Assembly (NCBI RefSeq): GCF_900142255.1
Contig: NZ_FRAF01000006.1
Span: 1-64,000, forward strand
Length of the DNA: 64,000 bases
Source of the DNA: Alicyclobacillus tolerans
GTDB taxonomy: Bacteria > Bacillota > Bacilli > Alicyclobacillales > Alicyclobacillaceae
Reading direction: 5' to 3'
The notes under the pieces are model-generated. The model made no database searches. It was not told where the DNA came from and worked only from the letters and a program-made list of their open reading frames with translations. Position numbers and translations under genes: made by a program. Of the stretch, positions 1 through 9,546 are shown one piece after another; positions within the stretch are counted from its first letter, which is position 1; each line of letters opens with the position of its first letter.

Positions 1-88
1 TACGTGAGATATCTAGACTGGCGGCGATAGCTCGACGACTCATTCCTCCTTCATGGTACAGACGTAAGATTTCCTTGAGCTTTGGCAT
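1..88 (-). CDS. istA: IS21-family transposase IstA, N-terminal fragment
   Basis: The minus strand from 88 encodes 29 residues beginning MPKLKEILRLYHEGGMSRR and continuing AIAASLDISR, the N-terminal helix-turn-helix of IS21 transposases. This domain binds the multiple end repeats; the DDE catalytic domain would follow outside the window. A GGAGGTT ribosome site lies a few bases before the ATG, which supports this start. The gene is cut by the window edge, so I cannot tell whether it is intact or whether the partner ATPase gene istB follows. Confidence 0.82.
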   Translation of the reverse strand, partial: MPKLKEILRLYHEGGMSRRAIAASLDISR

Positions 89-234
89 GGGCAACCTCCA
101 TTCAGCCAAGACAGTGCCTCCTTTCGCGGATACAACAAAATCCGACAAAAGGGGTAAGTTCCCTGCTTGACTTGGTAGCCCACACAGACGATTTGGAGGA
201 GCGAAGTGGGAAGGCCTTGAACGAGGATATTATC

Positions 235-349
235 TGTCCAAGACTTTTCGGAATTGGTGTCCAAGAGTTATTGGAATAGAGGGCCGAGAGTTTTCGGAAT
301 TAACGTCCAAGACTTAACGGAATCCCTGTCCAAGAGATTCCGGAATATG
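235..349. repeat. Five 23-bp IS21 end repeats
   Basis: Units start at 235, 258, 281, 304 and 327, an exact 23-bp step. The shared core reads TGTCCAAGANTTNNCGGAAT with a few substitutions; unit 3 is the most divergent, beginning GGCCGAGAG. Helical-turn-spaced copies like these are the usual transposase binding array inside IS21 ends. Confidence 0.85.
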
Positions 350-419
350 CAATATGATAGTGGGAGGCGGACTGATTTTGTTTATCTACGGCAATGCGAG
401 AAAGGTTCATTGAAAAGAC

Positions 420-2129
420 ATGTCTATAGAATCTTTGCTCAAGAAATTTTATTTATTAACCTTGTTTGTTTGTGGTTGCGTACTGACAGTCATGTCATTC
501 ATCAAACATCCAACTCACTTAGATCTCAATTTAATTGGGATTATTGCCTGTTCAGCCATTGCTGGAGCTTTCCCAATGATTCTTCCAGGCGGAATCGTCT
601 GGGGGACTTCCGTATTGTTTTATATGCTCGCGCTATATGAGTATGGTTTGTACGTCACATGTAGCGCCATTTTCATAAGCACTTTCGCTACGTTTTTGCG
701 TTTTAATCAATGGAACCTAAAAAAAATTCGCTGGTTTCGTTTTTTTTCCACACTTGGAATGTATTTTATCTCCGTTCTGTCTTCATTTGTTTTTATAGAA
801 TGGAAATCAGGAATAGAATCCTATATTCGTATAGTCCTTTCCATTTTTATTTTTGAAATGGTCAATTTACTTTTGTTTATACTCGTCACCCTATGCACAC
901 AACAATATAAAGGTAAGAACACGATCAAACCATTGACCAATAGCCTGCCACTTACCATCATCATGGCTCTTTTTCTTTCTTTAATCATAGACAACAAAAA
1001 TTTGCCCAAATTAAGTGTAATTTTATTACTGATTCTCTCACTGGTTTTGCTCTCGCGCCAATATCAATTTTTTAGCAAAAAAGAACAAAGTCTTGAAAAA
1101 AAATACGAACTGATTGCCAATCATACAAGCGACTTCATATTCATCATTGATCGTTCATTTCACATTCTCTATGCTTCGCCTTCTTTTCAGCAGTTATTTT
1201 TATTAAATAAGAACGATTCTTTGAACTTTACATCCATCATTCACCCAGAAGATTTTTCTCAACTTGAGGAATATTGTCAAAGCAGACCGAACCATCCTCT
1301 ACAAAAGCGCATAGAGATGCGACTTCTCCATCAATTCAAAGTGATTTATACGGACACCGCGATTACTCCCATTTGGGAGTCTGACCAAAAAGAACCAACC
1401 TCTTTTATGATCGTTTCCAGAGATATTTCGGAGACTATTGCCCAAAGAGAATATATGTTAAAAACAGAAAAGTTGGCCGTTATTGGAGAACTTGCGGCGG
1501 GGGTAGCTCATGAAATTCGCAATCCATTGACGGCAATCAAGGGATTTTTACAACTATTCAGACAAGATCTTCAACAAGTTTCAGCACGTACCTATGATCT
1601 GATCTGGTCTGAATTGGAACGTATTGAAGACATTACAACAGAGATGTTGCTATTGGCCAAACCCCAAAAAAACACACATAAAGTTTTTCATTTATCTAAA
1701 CAAGTCCATCAATCCATTACCTTTTTGACTGCTCTGGCGAATTCCAAAAGTATCTTAATTGAACAGCATATAGAAGAAAATCTGTATATTAACGGAGATT
1801 CTCATCAAATGAGAAAACTTATTATGAATCTAGTAAAAAATTCTATAGAATCTATTCAAGAAGATCCCGGAAATATTCAGATCCGATTGTTTCGTCATTT
1901 GCATTGGGCGATTTTGCGAGTGGTCGACAATGGCATAGGAATGAGCGAAGATACTATGAAAAAAATCATGAATCCCTTTTATACGACCAAAGAAAATGGG
2001 ACTGGGTTAGGAATGACAATCGTGCAGAGAATCGTTGAAGAACACAATGGCATGATAGAAATTCAAAGCTCAATTGGACAAGGAACGACTATAGAAATTA
2101 GGATTCCTATTTCGACAGAAAATTTCTAA
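420..2129 (+). CDS. Membrane-bound PAS sensor histidine kinase (sporulation-kinase-like)
   Basis: A 569-residue two-component sensor. Residues 8-215 hold about six hydrophobic segments with almost no extracytoplasmic loop. A PAS domain follows at about 228-340 (ELIANHTSDFIFIIDRSF), then the dimerisation box with phospho-acceptor His364 (AHEIRNPL), the N box around 470-478 and the ATP-lid glycine boxes DNGIGM (503-508) and GTGLGM (527-532). All catalytic motifs are intact. This arrangement resembles KinB/KinD-type kinases of spore formers, although no response regulator is adjacent. The start is the ATG at 420 with a weak GAGAAAGG ribosome site. An IS21 end lies 69 bp upstream, so the native promoter may have been altered; a TATGAT at 353-358 sits exactly at the junction. 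Confidence 0.88.
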   Translation: MSIESLLKKFYLLTLFVCGCVLTVMSFIKHPTHLDLNLIGIIACSAIAGAFPMILPGGIVWGTSVLFYMLALYEYGLYVTCSAIFISTFATFLRFNQWNLKKIRWFRFFSTLGMYFISVLSSFVFIEWKSGIESYIRIVLSIFIFEMVNLLLFILVTLCTQQYKGKNTIKPLTNSLPLTIIMALFLSLIIDNKNLPKLSVILLLILSLVLLSRQYQFFSKKEQSLEKKYELIANHTSDFIFIIDRSFHILYASPSFQQLFLLNKNDSLNFTSIIHPEDFSQLEEYCQSRPNHPLQKRIEMRLLHQFKVIYTDTAITPIWESDQKEPTSFMIVSRDISETIAQREYMLKTEKLAVIGELAAGVAHEIRNPLTAIKGFLQLFRQDLQQVSARTYDLIWSELERIEDITTEMLLLAKPQKNTHKVFHLSKQVHQSITFLTALANSKSILIEQHIEENLYINGDSHQMRKLIMNLVKNSIESIQEDPGNIQIRLFRHLHWAILRVVDNGIGMSEDTMKKIMNPFYTTKENGTGLGMTIVQRIVEEHNGMIEIQSSIGQGTTIEIRIPISTENF

Positions 2130-2156
2130 GTAATCATTTTTTAATAAATGACCTTG

Positions 2157-2195
2157 TTAGGTTGTCGGTTTGAATTCATAAAACCAACAACCTAA
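2157..2195. terminator. Bidirectional hairpin terminator between kinase and epimerase genes
   Basis: Arms 2157-2171 and 2181-2195 form a 15-bp stem with one mismatch and a 9-nt loop, between two convergent genes. There is no strong T tract, so termination strength is uncertain. Confidence 0.6.
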
Positions 2196-2234
2196 TAAGA
2201 TCTTTAACCAGCAAAGATACCTGTTGAAAAAATG

Positions 2235-3215
2235 TTACATGAAAAAAGTTTCTGCGTATAAACGACTTCTTGCTGTCCAAACTCCGTGTGGCTCGATAAA
2301 AATTATCCCCGTTTCCTCAGTTGGAAGAGCGACATTAGGTGCATTTCCTATACAAGTTTGAGGTTCTACACAGAAAATATCACCGGAAGCCTTATTGTTC
2401 CATATCATCCAGAAGCGATATTGACGATCTGTCTCATAGATGAAACGAACACCTAGTCGTTGATCCGTTAAAATCGCACGTTGAGAATCTTCCCTTTCTT
2501 TCGCAGAATAGAGATTGTCCATGATAGAATCAAACGGATATATTCCATTTTCATCCATTTGCTTTTCCCACGAGTTTAGTGATAAACGCCGGCCTGTTGG
2601 CAACATGCGCTCGTTCAATTCCCAACGCTGTTCTATATCTGCCTGAAATCGATAATCTAGAGGAGCACTTTGCGTATGAAACGGTATTTGCAGCGAAGTA
2701 TGAAATCCTAACATACAGGGCATAGGTTCATCTCCGTGATTCTCCATCCGTGCTTCTTGATGCAAGCCTAATGAATTCAGTTTATATTTTAAAATCAAAG
2801 AAAAGTCATGCGGCCAAAACTCATAAAATGGATGCCCAACTTTAATCTCCTGACACAAAATCACATAATTTTCTCCCATATCTAGAACATCCCACGGCAA
2901 ATGATACAGTATGCCATGTAAATGATTTTGATATTCAGGCTCATTCATGGGTAACTGATACTGTTTTCCTAATAGTTTGAAACGACCGTGATCATACCGA
3001 TTCGGGGGAAACAAAACGGGTATCCCAAAACGTAGAGGAGAATGTTTAAATGCATCCATTCTATTTTCGGGTTCTCTAAGAAATCTTAATGATTGGGCAG
3101 GTTGACGAAGAGCAACCAAATTTCCTCCCCTTTTTGGTAACAAAATGGCTTCATAACCATCTGCCGTAAGCTGAATAGCCTCTTCACCAGCATAAATCGT
3201 TTTTTGAACAGTCAT
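2235..3215 (-). CDS. Aldose 1-epimerase (mutarotase) family protein
   Basis: A 326-residue cytoplasmic protein of the galactose mutarotase fold, which interconverts the alpha and beta anomers of aldoses. Matching features are the early glycine-rich strand (AILLPKRGGNLVAL), the FGIPVLFPPNRY segment, the LHG/GFH histidines (NHLHGILYH and LGFHTSL) and the C-terminal FCVEPQT stretch carrying the usual catalytic glutamate. The start is the ATG at 3215 because GGAGGTG lies 6 nt before it; an in-frame start 15 nt upstream has no such site. It is the last gene of the xylA-xylB-symporter operon, which suggests it supplies the xylose anomer the isomerase prefers. Sugar specificity is inferred from this context only. 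Confidence 0.85.
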   Translation of the reverse strand: MTVQKTIYAGEEAIQLTADGYEAILLPKRGGNLVALRQPAQSLRFLREPENRMDAFKHSPLRFGIPVLFPPNRYDHGRFKLLGKQYQLPMNEPEYQNHLHGILYHLPWDVLDMGENYVILCQEIKVGHPFYEFWPHDFSLILKYKLNSLGLHQEARMENHGDEPMPCMLGFHTSLQIPFHTQSAPLDYRFQADIEQRWELNERMLPTGRRLSLNSWEKQMDENGIYPFDSIMDNLYSAKEREDSQRAILTDQRLGVRFIYETDRQYRFWMIWNNKASGDIFCVEPQTCIGNAPNVALPTEETGIIFIEPHGVWTARSRLYAETFFM

Positions 3216-3239
3216 GCGCCACCTCCTCAATAGGATAGG

Positions 3240-4586
3240 TTAAATTGCATTTGCCTGACCACGTTTTCGCAATTCCATTTCAATTTCTTCCAAACTCTTG
3301 CCTTTGGTTTCCTTGACCTTCAGAATCACAAAAATAAGTGCAAGCACTCCCATGGCACCGTATATCAAAAATAAATTACTGATGCCTAAACGAGAAAGCA
3401 GCCAGGGAAAAGTCAACGAAACGAGAAGATTGGCCACCCAATTCGTTACAGCTCCAATTCCCATACCTGTCCCGCGAATGCCAAGCGGAAAAATTTCCGA
3501 TAGTAAGACCCACATGACTGGACCCCAACTGATGGAGAAAAAAAGAATATAGATGGCTAGACAAATCAAGGTAATCCATCCTGTCGCAACAGAATGAGCA
3601 AAAACTTTATTCATTAAACCAAGAATGAAAAGCGACAAGGCCATACCTATACTCCCACTGATTAAAAGTGGCTTTCTACCCACGCGATCAATCAGGCGAA
3701 CTGCTATCAGCGTCATAACGACTTGCACAGAACCAATGCCAACTGTACCCAATATGGCTGCAGCAGAGCCAAGTCCAACCTTAGTAAACGTAGTTGGGGC
3801 ATAATAAATAACCGTATTTGTGCCTATGACCTGTTGAAAAACAGCCAGTCCGATAGCCGTCCAAATAGCTGGTCTTACCCAAGGTTGTTTCATTTCACGC
3901 CAACCACCGTTTTCTATTTTGTTGGCTTGTTGAATCTCATGGATTTCCTGCTCCACATGGCTGGTTTTACGCAGATGTTGCAAAATTTCGCGCGCCTTTG
4001 TTTCTTGACCTTGTTTAAGTAAAAAACGCGGGCTTTCTGGCAAAAACAACATACCTAAAAAAAGAATAGCTCCCGGTACAAAAGCTAGTCCAAGCATCCA
4101 ACGCCAAGCCTCACTGGCAGCAAAAATATAATCGACGATATAAGCCAGTAAAATCCCAACCACGATCATAAATTGGTTTAAACTTGACAATCCTCCTCGA
4201 ATTTCAGTAGGGGCTGTTTCAGCTAAATACATTGGCACCATGGTGGAAGCAGCACCTACAGCTAGACCAAGCACTATACGAAAGCTTACCAGATCTGTTG
4301 TATTCCCGGAAAACGCTGAACCAACAGCTCCTAAGCAGAAAATGAGAGCTGCCGCAAGAACAACTATTTTTCTTCCCACTTTATCGGCAAGAGGACCACT
4401 GATGGCCGATCCGATAATGGCTCCAATCAAAATTGCGCTGACTACTAATCCTTCCGTTATGGTAGTTAAATGAAGTGATTTTTTGATAAACAATATAGCG
4501 CCAGAAATGACACCTGTATCGTAGCCAAAGAGTAATCCGCCTAGGGCACCAAAAAAATAAATCAGTATATGATTCATCTTTCTCAC
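3240..4586 (-). CDS. Sugar-proton symporter, MFS (xylose/arabinose type)
   Basis: A 448-residue, 12-segment major facilitator of the sugar porter family. Signatures present are the LFGYDTGVISGA segment of TM1, the DKVGRK loop after TM2, PESPR at about residue 184, the QQVIGTNTVIYYAP stretch of TM7, DRVGRKPLL and the C-terminal PETKG-equivalent KETKGKSLEEIE. It should import a pentose by proton symport. It sits directly downstream of xylB, so D-xylose is the likely substrate, with L-arabinose possible. GTG at 4586 is taken as start because GGAGAG precedes it by 7-8 nt; an ATG three codons later is the alternative. Confidence 0.88.
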   Translation of the reverse strand: MRKMNHILIYFFGALGGLLFGYDTGVISGAILFIKKSLHLTTITEGLVVSAILIGAIIGSAISGPLADKVGRKIVVLAAALIFCLGAVGSAFSGNTTDLVSFRIVLGLAVGAASTMVPMYLAETAPTEIRGGLSSLNQFMIVVGILLAYIVDYIFAASEAWRWMLGLAFVPGAILFLGMLFLPESPRFLLKQGQETKAREILQHLRKTSHVEQEIHEIQQANKIENGGWREMKQPWVRPAIWTAIGLAVFQQVIGTNTVIYYAPTTFTKVGLGSAAAILGTVGIGSVQVVMTLIAVRLIDRVGRKPLLISGSIGMALSLFILGLMNKVFAHSVATGWITLICLAIYILFFSISWGPVMWVLLSEIFPLGIRGTGMGIGAVTNWVANLLVSLTFPWLLSRLGISNLFLIYGAMGVLALIFVILKVKETKGKSLEEIEMELRKRGQANAI

Positions 4587-4622
4587 GATATTTCTCTCCT
4601 CTCTTTTTCACTAGTCCACCAC

Positions 4623-6167
4623 TTAACTTATGAATTTTCTATATAGAGGTTTGAGCAATTCGTATATTTCCTTATAAACCGCATATTGACGGTTATATAA
4701 ATTCATTTCGTCTAACTGAGGATGATAAGTGTGTTTGCGCATAATCAGCAAATCGCATGCTGACTCCACATCCACAAAACACCCCGTTCCAACTCCAGCT
4801 AATATAGCCGCGCCAAACGCTGGACCTTCATCAGATTCTACAGTGTGCACGCTTCGTCCATATATATTCGTTTGGATGGAACACCAGAGATCGCTTTTGG
4901 CTCCACCGCCAGATAGACGAATTTCTTCAATAGGCAATTGTAAATCTTCAATTAAAGAGAGGCTGTCTCGTAAACTAAAAGACACACCCTCCATAATGCC
5001 GCGAACAAAATGAGCTCGTTTATGGCGAACTGTCACTCCGAAAAAAACGGCACGAGCATACGGATCTAAATGTGGTGTGCGTTCTCCCAGTAAATAGGGC
5101 AGATATACTAGGCCTTCACTGCCCGCTGCAACCTGTGCAGCCTCTTTGGCTAACAGATTATAAACATCCTCTGCCAAAGTTTCCGCCAAAGCCTGCTCAA
5201 GGGGTGCAAACTGTTTGGCATACCATTGAAGCGAACCACCTGCTGCCTGGGTTACTCCCATCACGTGCCATGCACCTGGAACCGCATGACAAAATGAATG
5301 GAGTCGTCCTTGTTCGTCCTGAACAATATTCTTCGCAAATGCAAATACCACACCCGATGTACCAATCGTGCTCGAGACCACACCTGAACGTACAATTCCG
5401 TTACCTACTGCACCCGAAGCTTGATCACCTGCACCAGCTACCACTTTTGTACCAATTTGCAGTCCTGTTTTGGCAGCTGCTGTTGGATTGACCGTACCTG
5501 TCAATTCTGGCGATTCTAACACCCTCGGAAGCCATTCCATAGGAATCTCAAGACGTTCGCACATCTCCTGAGACCAATGGCGATTTCTCACATCAAATAA
5601 AAGGGTTCCAGAAGCATCTGATACATCACTGGCATACTCTCCGGTCAAACAATAGCGAATATAATCTTTGGGGAGCAAAATCTTGGCTATTTTTTTGAAA
5701 TGATACGGTTCGTGTTGACGTATCCACTGCAATTTTGTAGCGGTAAAGTTAGGTAAAGCAGGATTAGCGGTAAATCGAAGAATATGCGAACTGCCAATAT
5801 GTTCATTCATCCAATCACATTCTGGTTGAGTTCTCTGATCGCTCCAGAGTATAGCCGGTCGAATGACTTTCCCATCACTATCGAGTACAACCAAGCTATG
5901 CATTTGACCTGTCAAACCTATTCCTTGAATGGAGTCAGAAGAACATCCAGAAATTTCTATAACTTTTCGTATTGCTAAGCATGTCTTTTCCCACCAAACT
6001 TCAGGATCTTGTTCAGCGAATAGCGGCCTTTCGTGCAACACTTCATACCTCTCAGTAGAGACGGCCAAAATATGGCCGTCTATGTCCATCAGCAGCACTT
6101 TCACTCCGGAAGTTCCAACATCGATACCTAACAAACATGACTTGCTCAAGCTTGTCATAAACTTCAC
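4623..6167 (-). CDS. xylB: Xylulokinase
   Basis: A 514-residue FGGY-family kinase that phosphorylates D-xylulose to xylulose 5-phosphate for the pentose phosphate pathway. The N-terminal ATP/sugar motif [15 protein letters not shown], the catalytic segment [13 protein letters not shown], the [14 protein letters not shown] stretch and the C-terminal [12 protein letters not shown] glycine motif are all present. The start is a GTG that overlaps the xylA stop (GTGA), giving translational coupling; an ATG 9 nt further in is also possible. Position directly after xylA and length near 500 residues fit xylB better than other FGGY kinases. Confidence 0.93.
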   Translation of the reverse strand: MKFMTSLSKSCLLGIDVGTSGVKVLLMDIDGHILAVSTERYEVLHERPLFAEQDPEVWWEKTCLAIRKVIEISGCSSDSIQGIGLTGQMHSLVVLDSDGKVIRPAILWSDQRTQPECDWMNEHIGSSHILRFTANPALPNFTATKLQWIRQHEPYHFKKIAKILLPKDYIRYCLTGEYASDVSDASGTLLFDVRNRHWSQEMCERLEIPMEWLPRVLESPELTGTVNPTAAAKTGLQIGTKVVAGAGDQASGAVGNGIVRSGVVSSTIGTSGVVFAFAKNIVQDEQGRLHSFCHAVPGAWHVMGVTQAAGGSLQWYAKQFAPLEQALAETLAEDVYNLLAKEAAQVAAGSEGLVYLPYLLGERTPHLDPYARAVFFGVTVRHKRAHFVRGIMEGVSFSLRDSLSLIEDLQLPIEEIRLSGGGAKSDLWCSIQTNIYGRSVHTVESDEGPAFGAAILAGVGTGCFVDVESACDLLIMRKHTYHPQLDEMNLYNRQYAVYKEIYELLKPLYRKFIS

Positions 6168-7480
6168 TTCACTTCCAATAAATATTGATTTAATCGCGAC
6201 AAAAGCAACTCTTGATAACCAGACTCAAATGAGTCGACGGGTTCGTCCAATATTTTCTCTTCCAAAGAAGCCAGTGTGGCACGTCCCTGGATAATGTCCT
6301 GACCCATACCGGATTGATAGCTTTGATATCGTTTCGCTATTGCTTCTTCAAATACTTTATCTTTGATTAAACTAGCGGCTACTTTCAGACCTCTTGCAAA
6401 ACTATCCATACCCGCAATATGCCCATAAAAAAGATCAAGAGGGGTCATGGAAGTTCTCCGGACTTTTGCGTCAAAGTTTAATCCACCTGTTTGGAAACCA
6501 CCGTTTTTAAGAATTTCATACATAGCTAACGTAGTGCTGTAAAGATTCGTAGGAAACTCATCTGTATCCCAACCAAGCAGCGGATCGCCCTGATTCGCAT
6601 CTACAGACCCCAGCATGCCGTGGACTCGGCTGTAACGCAGCTCATGTTCAAATGTGTGACCCGCTAATGTTGCATGGTTGGCTTCAATATTAAGCTTAAA
6701 ACGCAAATCTAATCCGTATGTTTTAAGAAAGGCTAATGTACTGGCTGCATCAAAATCATACTGGTGTTTAGTGGGTTCCTTCGGTTTGGGTTCAATTAAA
6801 AATTGTCCTCGATAACCAATGTCATCTGCATAATCGCAAGCCATCTGTAACAATCGAGCGTAGTTGTCCATTTCAAATTTCAAATCCGTATTAAGAAGTG
6901 TTTCATAGCCTTCCCTTCCTCCCCAAAATACATAATTTTCAGCACCAAGTTCCTTAGCGATTTCCAAGCTCTTTTTCACTTGACCTGCCGCATAAGCAAA
7001 TACTCGTGCATCTGGTGAAGTCGCCGCACCATGGGCAAAACGGGGATGAGAGAAGAGATTCTGCGTATTCCAGAGTAATTTAATACCTGTAGATTGCATG
7101 TATTCTTTTATCATGGTAACGATTACATCTAAATTGCGATTGCTTTCACGTAAAGTTGCTCCTTCGGGGGCAATGTCGCGATCGTGAAAACAAAAATACC
7201 CTACATGCATTTTTTGAAAGAATTCAAATGCTGCTTCAACTCTTTTTTTAGCCAAATCAAGCCCACTAAATGAATTCCAGGAACGTTGCATGTTGCCCAT
7301 TCCGAATGGATCATTACCCGCTAGTGTAAAAGTGTGCCAATAAGAAACTGCAAAGCGCAAGTGATCCTTCATTGTTTTCCCGAAAACGATTTCATCGGGA
7401 TGATAATACTTAAAGGCTAACGGATTTGTCGATATAGCATCTTCAAAAGAAATTTCTTTAACTTCAGGAAAAAATTCCAT
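6164..7480 (-). CDS. xylA: Xylose isomerase
   Basis: A 438-residue TIM-barrel metal enzyme converting D-xylose to D-xylulose, the usual length of class II isomerases. Recognisable elements are the active-site His in [44 protein letters not shown] with metal-binding Glu and Lys, [17 protein letters not shown] and the [19 protein letters not shown] metal site. ATG at 7480 is chosen because GGAGGTTTTGAG precedes it; a longer frame from 7516 has no ribosome site. First gene of the xyl operon and transcribed from the XylR-controlled promoter just upstream. Confidence 0.95.
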   Translation of the reverse strand: MEFFPEVKEISFEDAISTNPLAFKYYHPDEIVFGKTMKDHLRFAVSYWHTFTLAGNDPFGMGNMQRSWNSFSGLDLAKKRVEAAFEFFQKMHVGYFCFHDRDIAPEGATLRESNRNLDVIVTMIKEYMQSTGIKLLWNTQNLFSHPRFAHGAATSPDARVFAYAAGQVKKSLEIAKELGAENYVFWGGREGYETLLNTDLKFEMDNYARLLQMACDYADDIGYRGQFLIEPKPKEPTKHQYDFDAASTLAFLKTYGLDLRFKLNIEANHATLAGHTFEHELRYSRVHGMLGSVDANQGDPLLGWDTDEFPTNLYSTTLAMYEILKNGGFQTGGLNFDAKVRRTSMTPLDLFYGHIAGMDSFARGLKVAASLIKDKVFEEAIAKRYQSYQSGMGQDIIQGRATLASLEEKILDEPVDSFESGYQELLLSRLNQYLLEVK

Positions 7481-7571
7481 CTCAAAACCTCCAGCATTAG
7501 ATATTGTGTGCTGCATATCACTTCAACTCAGAACAGAAAACGGGTTTAGACAACAAAGAATCATTCTCAAT

Positions 7572-7596
7572 TTAGTTTGTTTAAGAAACAAACTAA
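7572..7596. promoter_or_regulatory. xylO operator for XylR
   Basis: TTAGTTTGTTT, three bases, then AAACAAACTAA: a perfect 11-bp inverted repeat. It matches the well-known Bacillus xyl operator. It begins at the last base of the -10 box and covers the transcription start, so bound XylR would block xylA initiation. Confidence 0.93.
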
Positions 7597-7624
7597 TAGT
7601 AGCGCAAGATATATTTTTTTTCAA
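7596..7624 (-). promoter_or_regulatory. xylA promoter (sigma-A type)
   Basis: On the minus strand TTGAAA (7624-7619), a 17-bp spacer and TACTAT (7601-7596), ending in the xylO operator. Near-consensus elements and ideal spacing. Confidence 0.85.
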
Positions 7625-7650
7625 TTGCCTATTCAAAAGGTTTTTAGTGT

Positions 7651-8817
7651 TTAAAGTATCGTTGGTTTAGCAAAACGATGATCGATGACTAAAGAAGCTG
7701 CTCCAAGTGAAATCGCATTTTGACCGAGTGTAGACCATTCTAATTTCGTGTGAAAAAAAGAATCGACCATGGATTTAGAAAGAACAGGTTGCATCGCTTC
7801 CCAAAGCAAGGATTGAAAACGGGTAATTCTCCCTCCCACGATAACACTTTCCGGATTACAAGTATGGATTAAGTTATTTATTCCTGTGGCCAAATACCTA
7901 CCAACCGAAGAAATCGCTGCTTTAGCCAAAACGTCTCCATTCTCTGCCCGTTGAAAGATTTCTTCCACCGTCGATACCTCTTTACCTGATTTTTGCTGAA
8001 AGATTTCTATTAAAGATTTCTCTGAGGCATACATTTCCAAACAGCCCCTGTTCCCGCAAGAACATAGCAATCCATCCACTACTACCACCATATGACCAAC
8101 TTCTCCTGCTATGCCTCCACTTCCCCGCATCAACTGTCGATTCACAACAATACCGCTACCAAGTCCTGTGGTTACACTTAAATAAACAAAATTTGAATAA
8201 TTTTGTCCTTTACCTAACCATTGTTCAGCAATGGCTCCCATATTAGACTCATTATCAATAAAAACAGGCAAATCTAAATGTGCTTCAAGCATTTTACGTA
8301 AAGGAATATTTATCCAATGCAAATTAGGCGCGTTCCATACCACACCTTTCTTAAAATCTACCAGTCCTGGAACAGCTATTCCCACACCAATCACACCTAA
8401 CGGGGATGAAGGTGCTGATTGAACTATTTGTTGAACCACATCGACTACTTGATACACCGTTTGCTCAACTTCCATACCCACAGGAGATGCAATCACCAGA
8501 GATTTTTCTAATTTGCCAAGTAAATCTATCAATAAAAAACGAACTTCATGAAGATCAATAGCCACGCCTACAGCATAGCCAGCTCTACCATTAAAACCGA
8601 GCATACGTGGCCTCCGTCCCACAGCAGAAGGACCTGTACCGAGTTCAATGACAAGTCCTTCGTGGATGAGTTCATCAATCAAACTGGATACAGTTGCTTT
8701 ATTTAAACCTGTTATTTCAGAAATACGCGCACGTGAAACGGGATGTTGACTACGTATGATATCGGTGACAATTGATTTATTAATTTCTTTCATCAAAGTT
8801 TGATCTCCAGTTCTCAT
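7651..8817 (-). CDS. xylR: Xylose operon repressor, ROK family
   Basis: A 388-residue regulator. The N-terminal winged helix-turn-helix (residues about 8-65, with ITGLNKATVSSLIDELI) is followed by a ROK sugar-kinase-like domain containing GVGIAVPGLVD, the TTGLGSGIVV phosphate motif and the zinc site CSCGNRGCLEMYAS. The family binds xylO and releases it with xylose. It reads in the same direction as xylA and ends 27 bp before the xylA -35 box, where a matching operator is visible, so the assignment to xylose is well supported. The ATG at 8817 has a modest GGTAGTGGG site. Confidence 0.93.
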   Translation of the reverse strand: MRTGDQTLMKEINKSIVTDIIRSQHPVSRARISEITGLNKATVSSLIDELIHEGLVIELGTGPSAVGRRPRMLGFNGRAGYAVGVAIDLHEVRFLLIDLLGKLEKSLVIASPVGMEVEQTVYQVVDVVQQIVQSAPSSPLGVIGVGIAVPGLVDFKKGVVWNAPNLHWINIPLRKMLEAHLDLPVFIDNESNMGAIAEQWLGKGQNYSNFVYLSVTTGLGSGIVVNRQLMRGSGGIAGEVGHMVVVVDGLLCSCGNRGCLEMYASEKSLIEIFQQKSGKEVSTVEEIFQRAENGDVLAKAAISSVGRYLATGINNLIHTCNPESVIVGGRITRFQSLLWEAMQPVLSKSMVDSFFHTKLEWSTLGQNAISLGAASLVIDHRFAKPTIL

Positions 8818-9108
8818 AACCCACTACCTATCATTTTAGAATTTGAAAAATCATATCACAGGACCGTTCTAAACCAAAGAAACCGAGATTTTCGAATTGC
8901 TCGATCGCGGTTTCCAGAAAATTTTCGCTTAAAAACATACGTAATGATGAGAAATTCAAAGATTGGTTAAGAAAGAAAAAGAGATAGGAATATCTTATTA
9001 AATTTTATTCTCTTTTTCGTCTAATTCGATTAAAACCAACCTTGAAGAGTTCATGGATAAGTTTTAATTTACTTTATGTAAACCAAATCTTTTGGGAGGT
9101 GTGGTTAT

Positions 9109-9486
9109 ATGAAGTGGAGAAATGGATTACTTGCCCTAATTGGTATTTGGTTTATCATTTCACCGTGGGTCTTCCACTACACCAATCACACATCTGCTCT
9201 TTGGTCAAGCATTATTCTAGGCGCAATTCAACTGATTGCATCTGGATGGGCAACATTTATGCAGAATAGTTCCGGTTGGAAAGTTTGGCAAACATGGGTT
9301 TCCCTGATTATGGGTATTGGTTTCATCATTCAACCGTTCGTACTATCCATGGATACTAAAGAAACATGGACAAGCGTCATTTTAGGAGCTATAACCATTC
9401 TGCTCAATCTTTGGACGATGGCTGGCAAAGATACAGAACTAAAGATAAACTCCAAATCAACTCCAGGTAAACATGCCCATGCGTAA
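9109..9486 (+). CDS. SPW-repeat small membrane protein
   Basis: A 125-residue protein with four hydrophobic segments arranged as two similar halves. The first half carries the diagnostic motif (IGIWFIISPWVFHYT), and the second has the related IMGIGFIIQPFVLS where SPW has become QPF. Each half ends in a tryptophan-flanked helix. Proteins of this family sit in the cytoplasmic membrane and their role is unknown. GGGAGGTG lies 8 nt before the ATG. It stands alone and is closed by a strong hairpin. Confidence 0.82.
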   Translation: MKWRNGLLALIGIWFIISPWVFHYTNHTSALWSSIILGAIQLIASGWATFMQNSSGWKVWQTWVSLIMGIGFIIQPFVLSMDTKETWTSVILGAITILLNLWTMAGKDTELKINSKSTPGKHAHA

Positions 9487-9497
9487 AAAACTTCAAT

Positions 9498-9532
9498 GAA
9501 CAGGTCGATCTTTTGACTAGATCGACCTGTTC
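9498..9532. terminator. Strong bidirectional hairpin
   Basis: Perfect 13-bp stem GAACAGGTCGATC / GATCGACCTGTTC with a 9-nt loop between the converging SPW and MFS genes. Confidence 0.8.
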
Positions 9533-9546
9533 TGATTTGCATCACA

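Larger units (their letters stand above)
1..351 (-). mobile_element. End of an IS21-family insertion sequence (partial)
   Basis: This is the istA-proximal end of an IS21-like element that continues beyond the window edge. It contains the first codons of a transposase gene reading out of the window and, upstream of it, five end repeats at an exact 23-bp period, as is typical of IS21 termini where the transposase binds several times. The outer boundary is placed at about 351 because the minus strand there begins TGCATATTCCGGAATC, and IS21 ends begin with TG. The target duplication cannot be checked because the other end is outside. The element lies 69 bp upstream of a histidine kinase start codon. 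Confidence 0.8.

Noticed and set aside
5072-5491. A 139-codon plus-strand frame inside xylB
   Set aside because: Antisense to the conserved FGGY kinase core and without a start signal.
7500-7571. CcpA (cre) site in the xylA leader
   Set aside because: The nearest match, around AGAAAACGGGTTTAG, has wrong spacing and several mismatches.
8879-8914. Inverted repeat GAAACCG / CGGTTTC upstream of xylR
   Set aside because: Only 7 bp per arm with a 22-nt loop and no fit to a known operator; kept out of the feature list.
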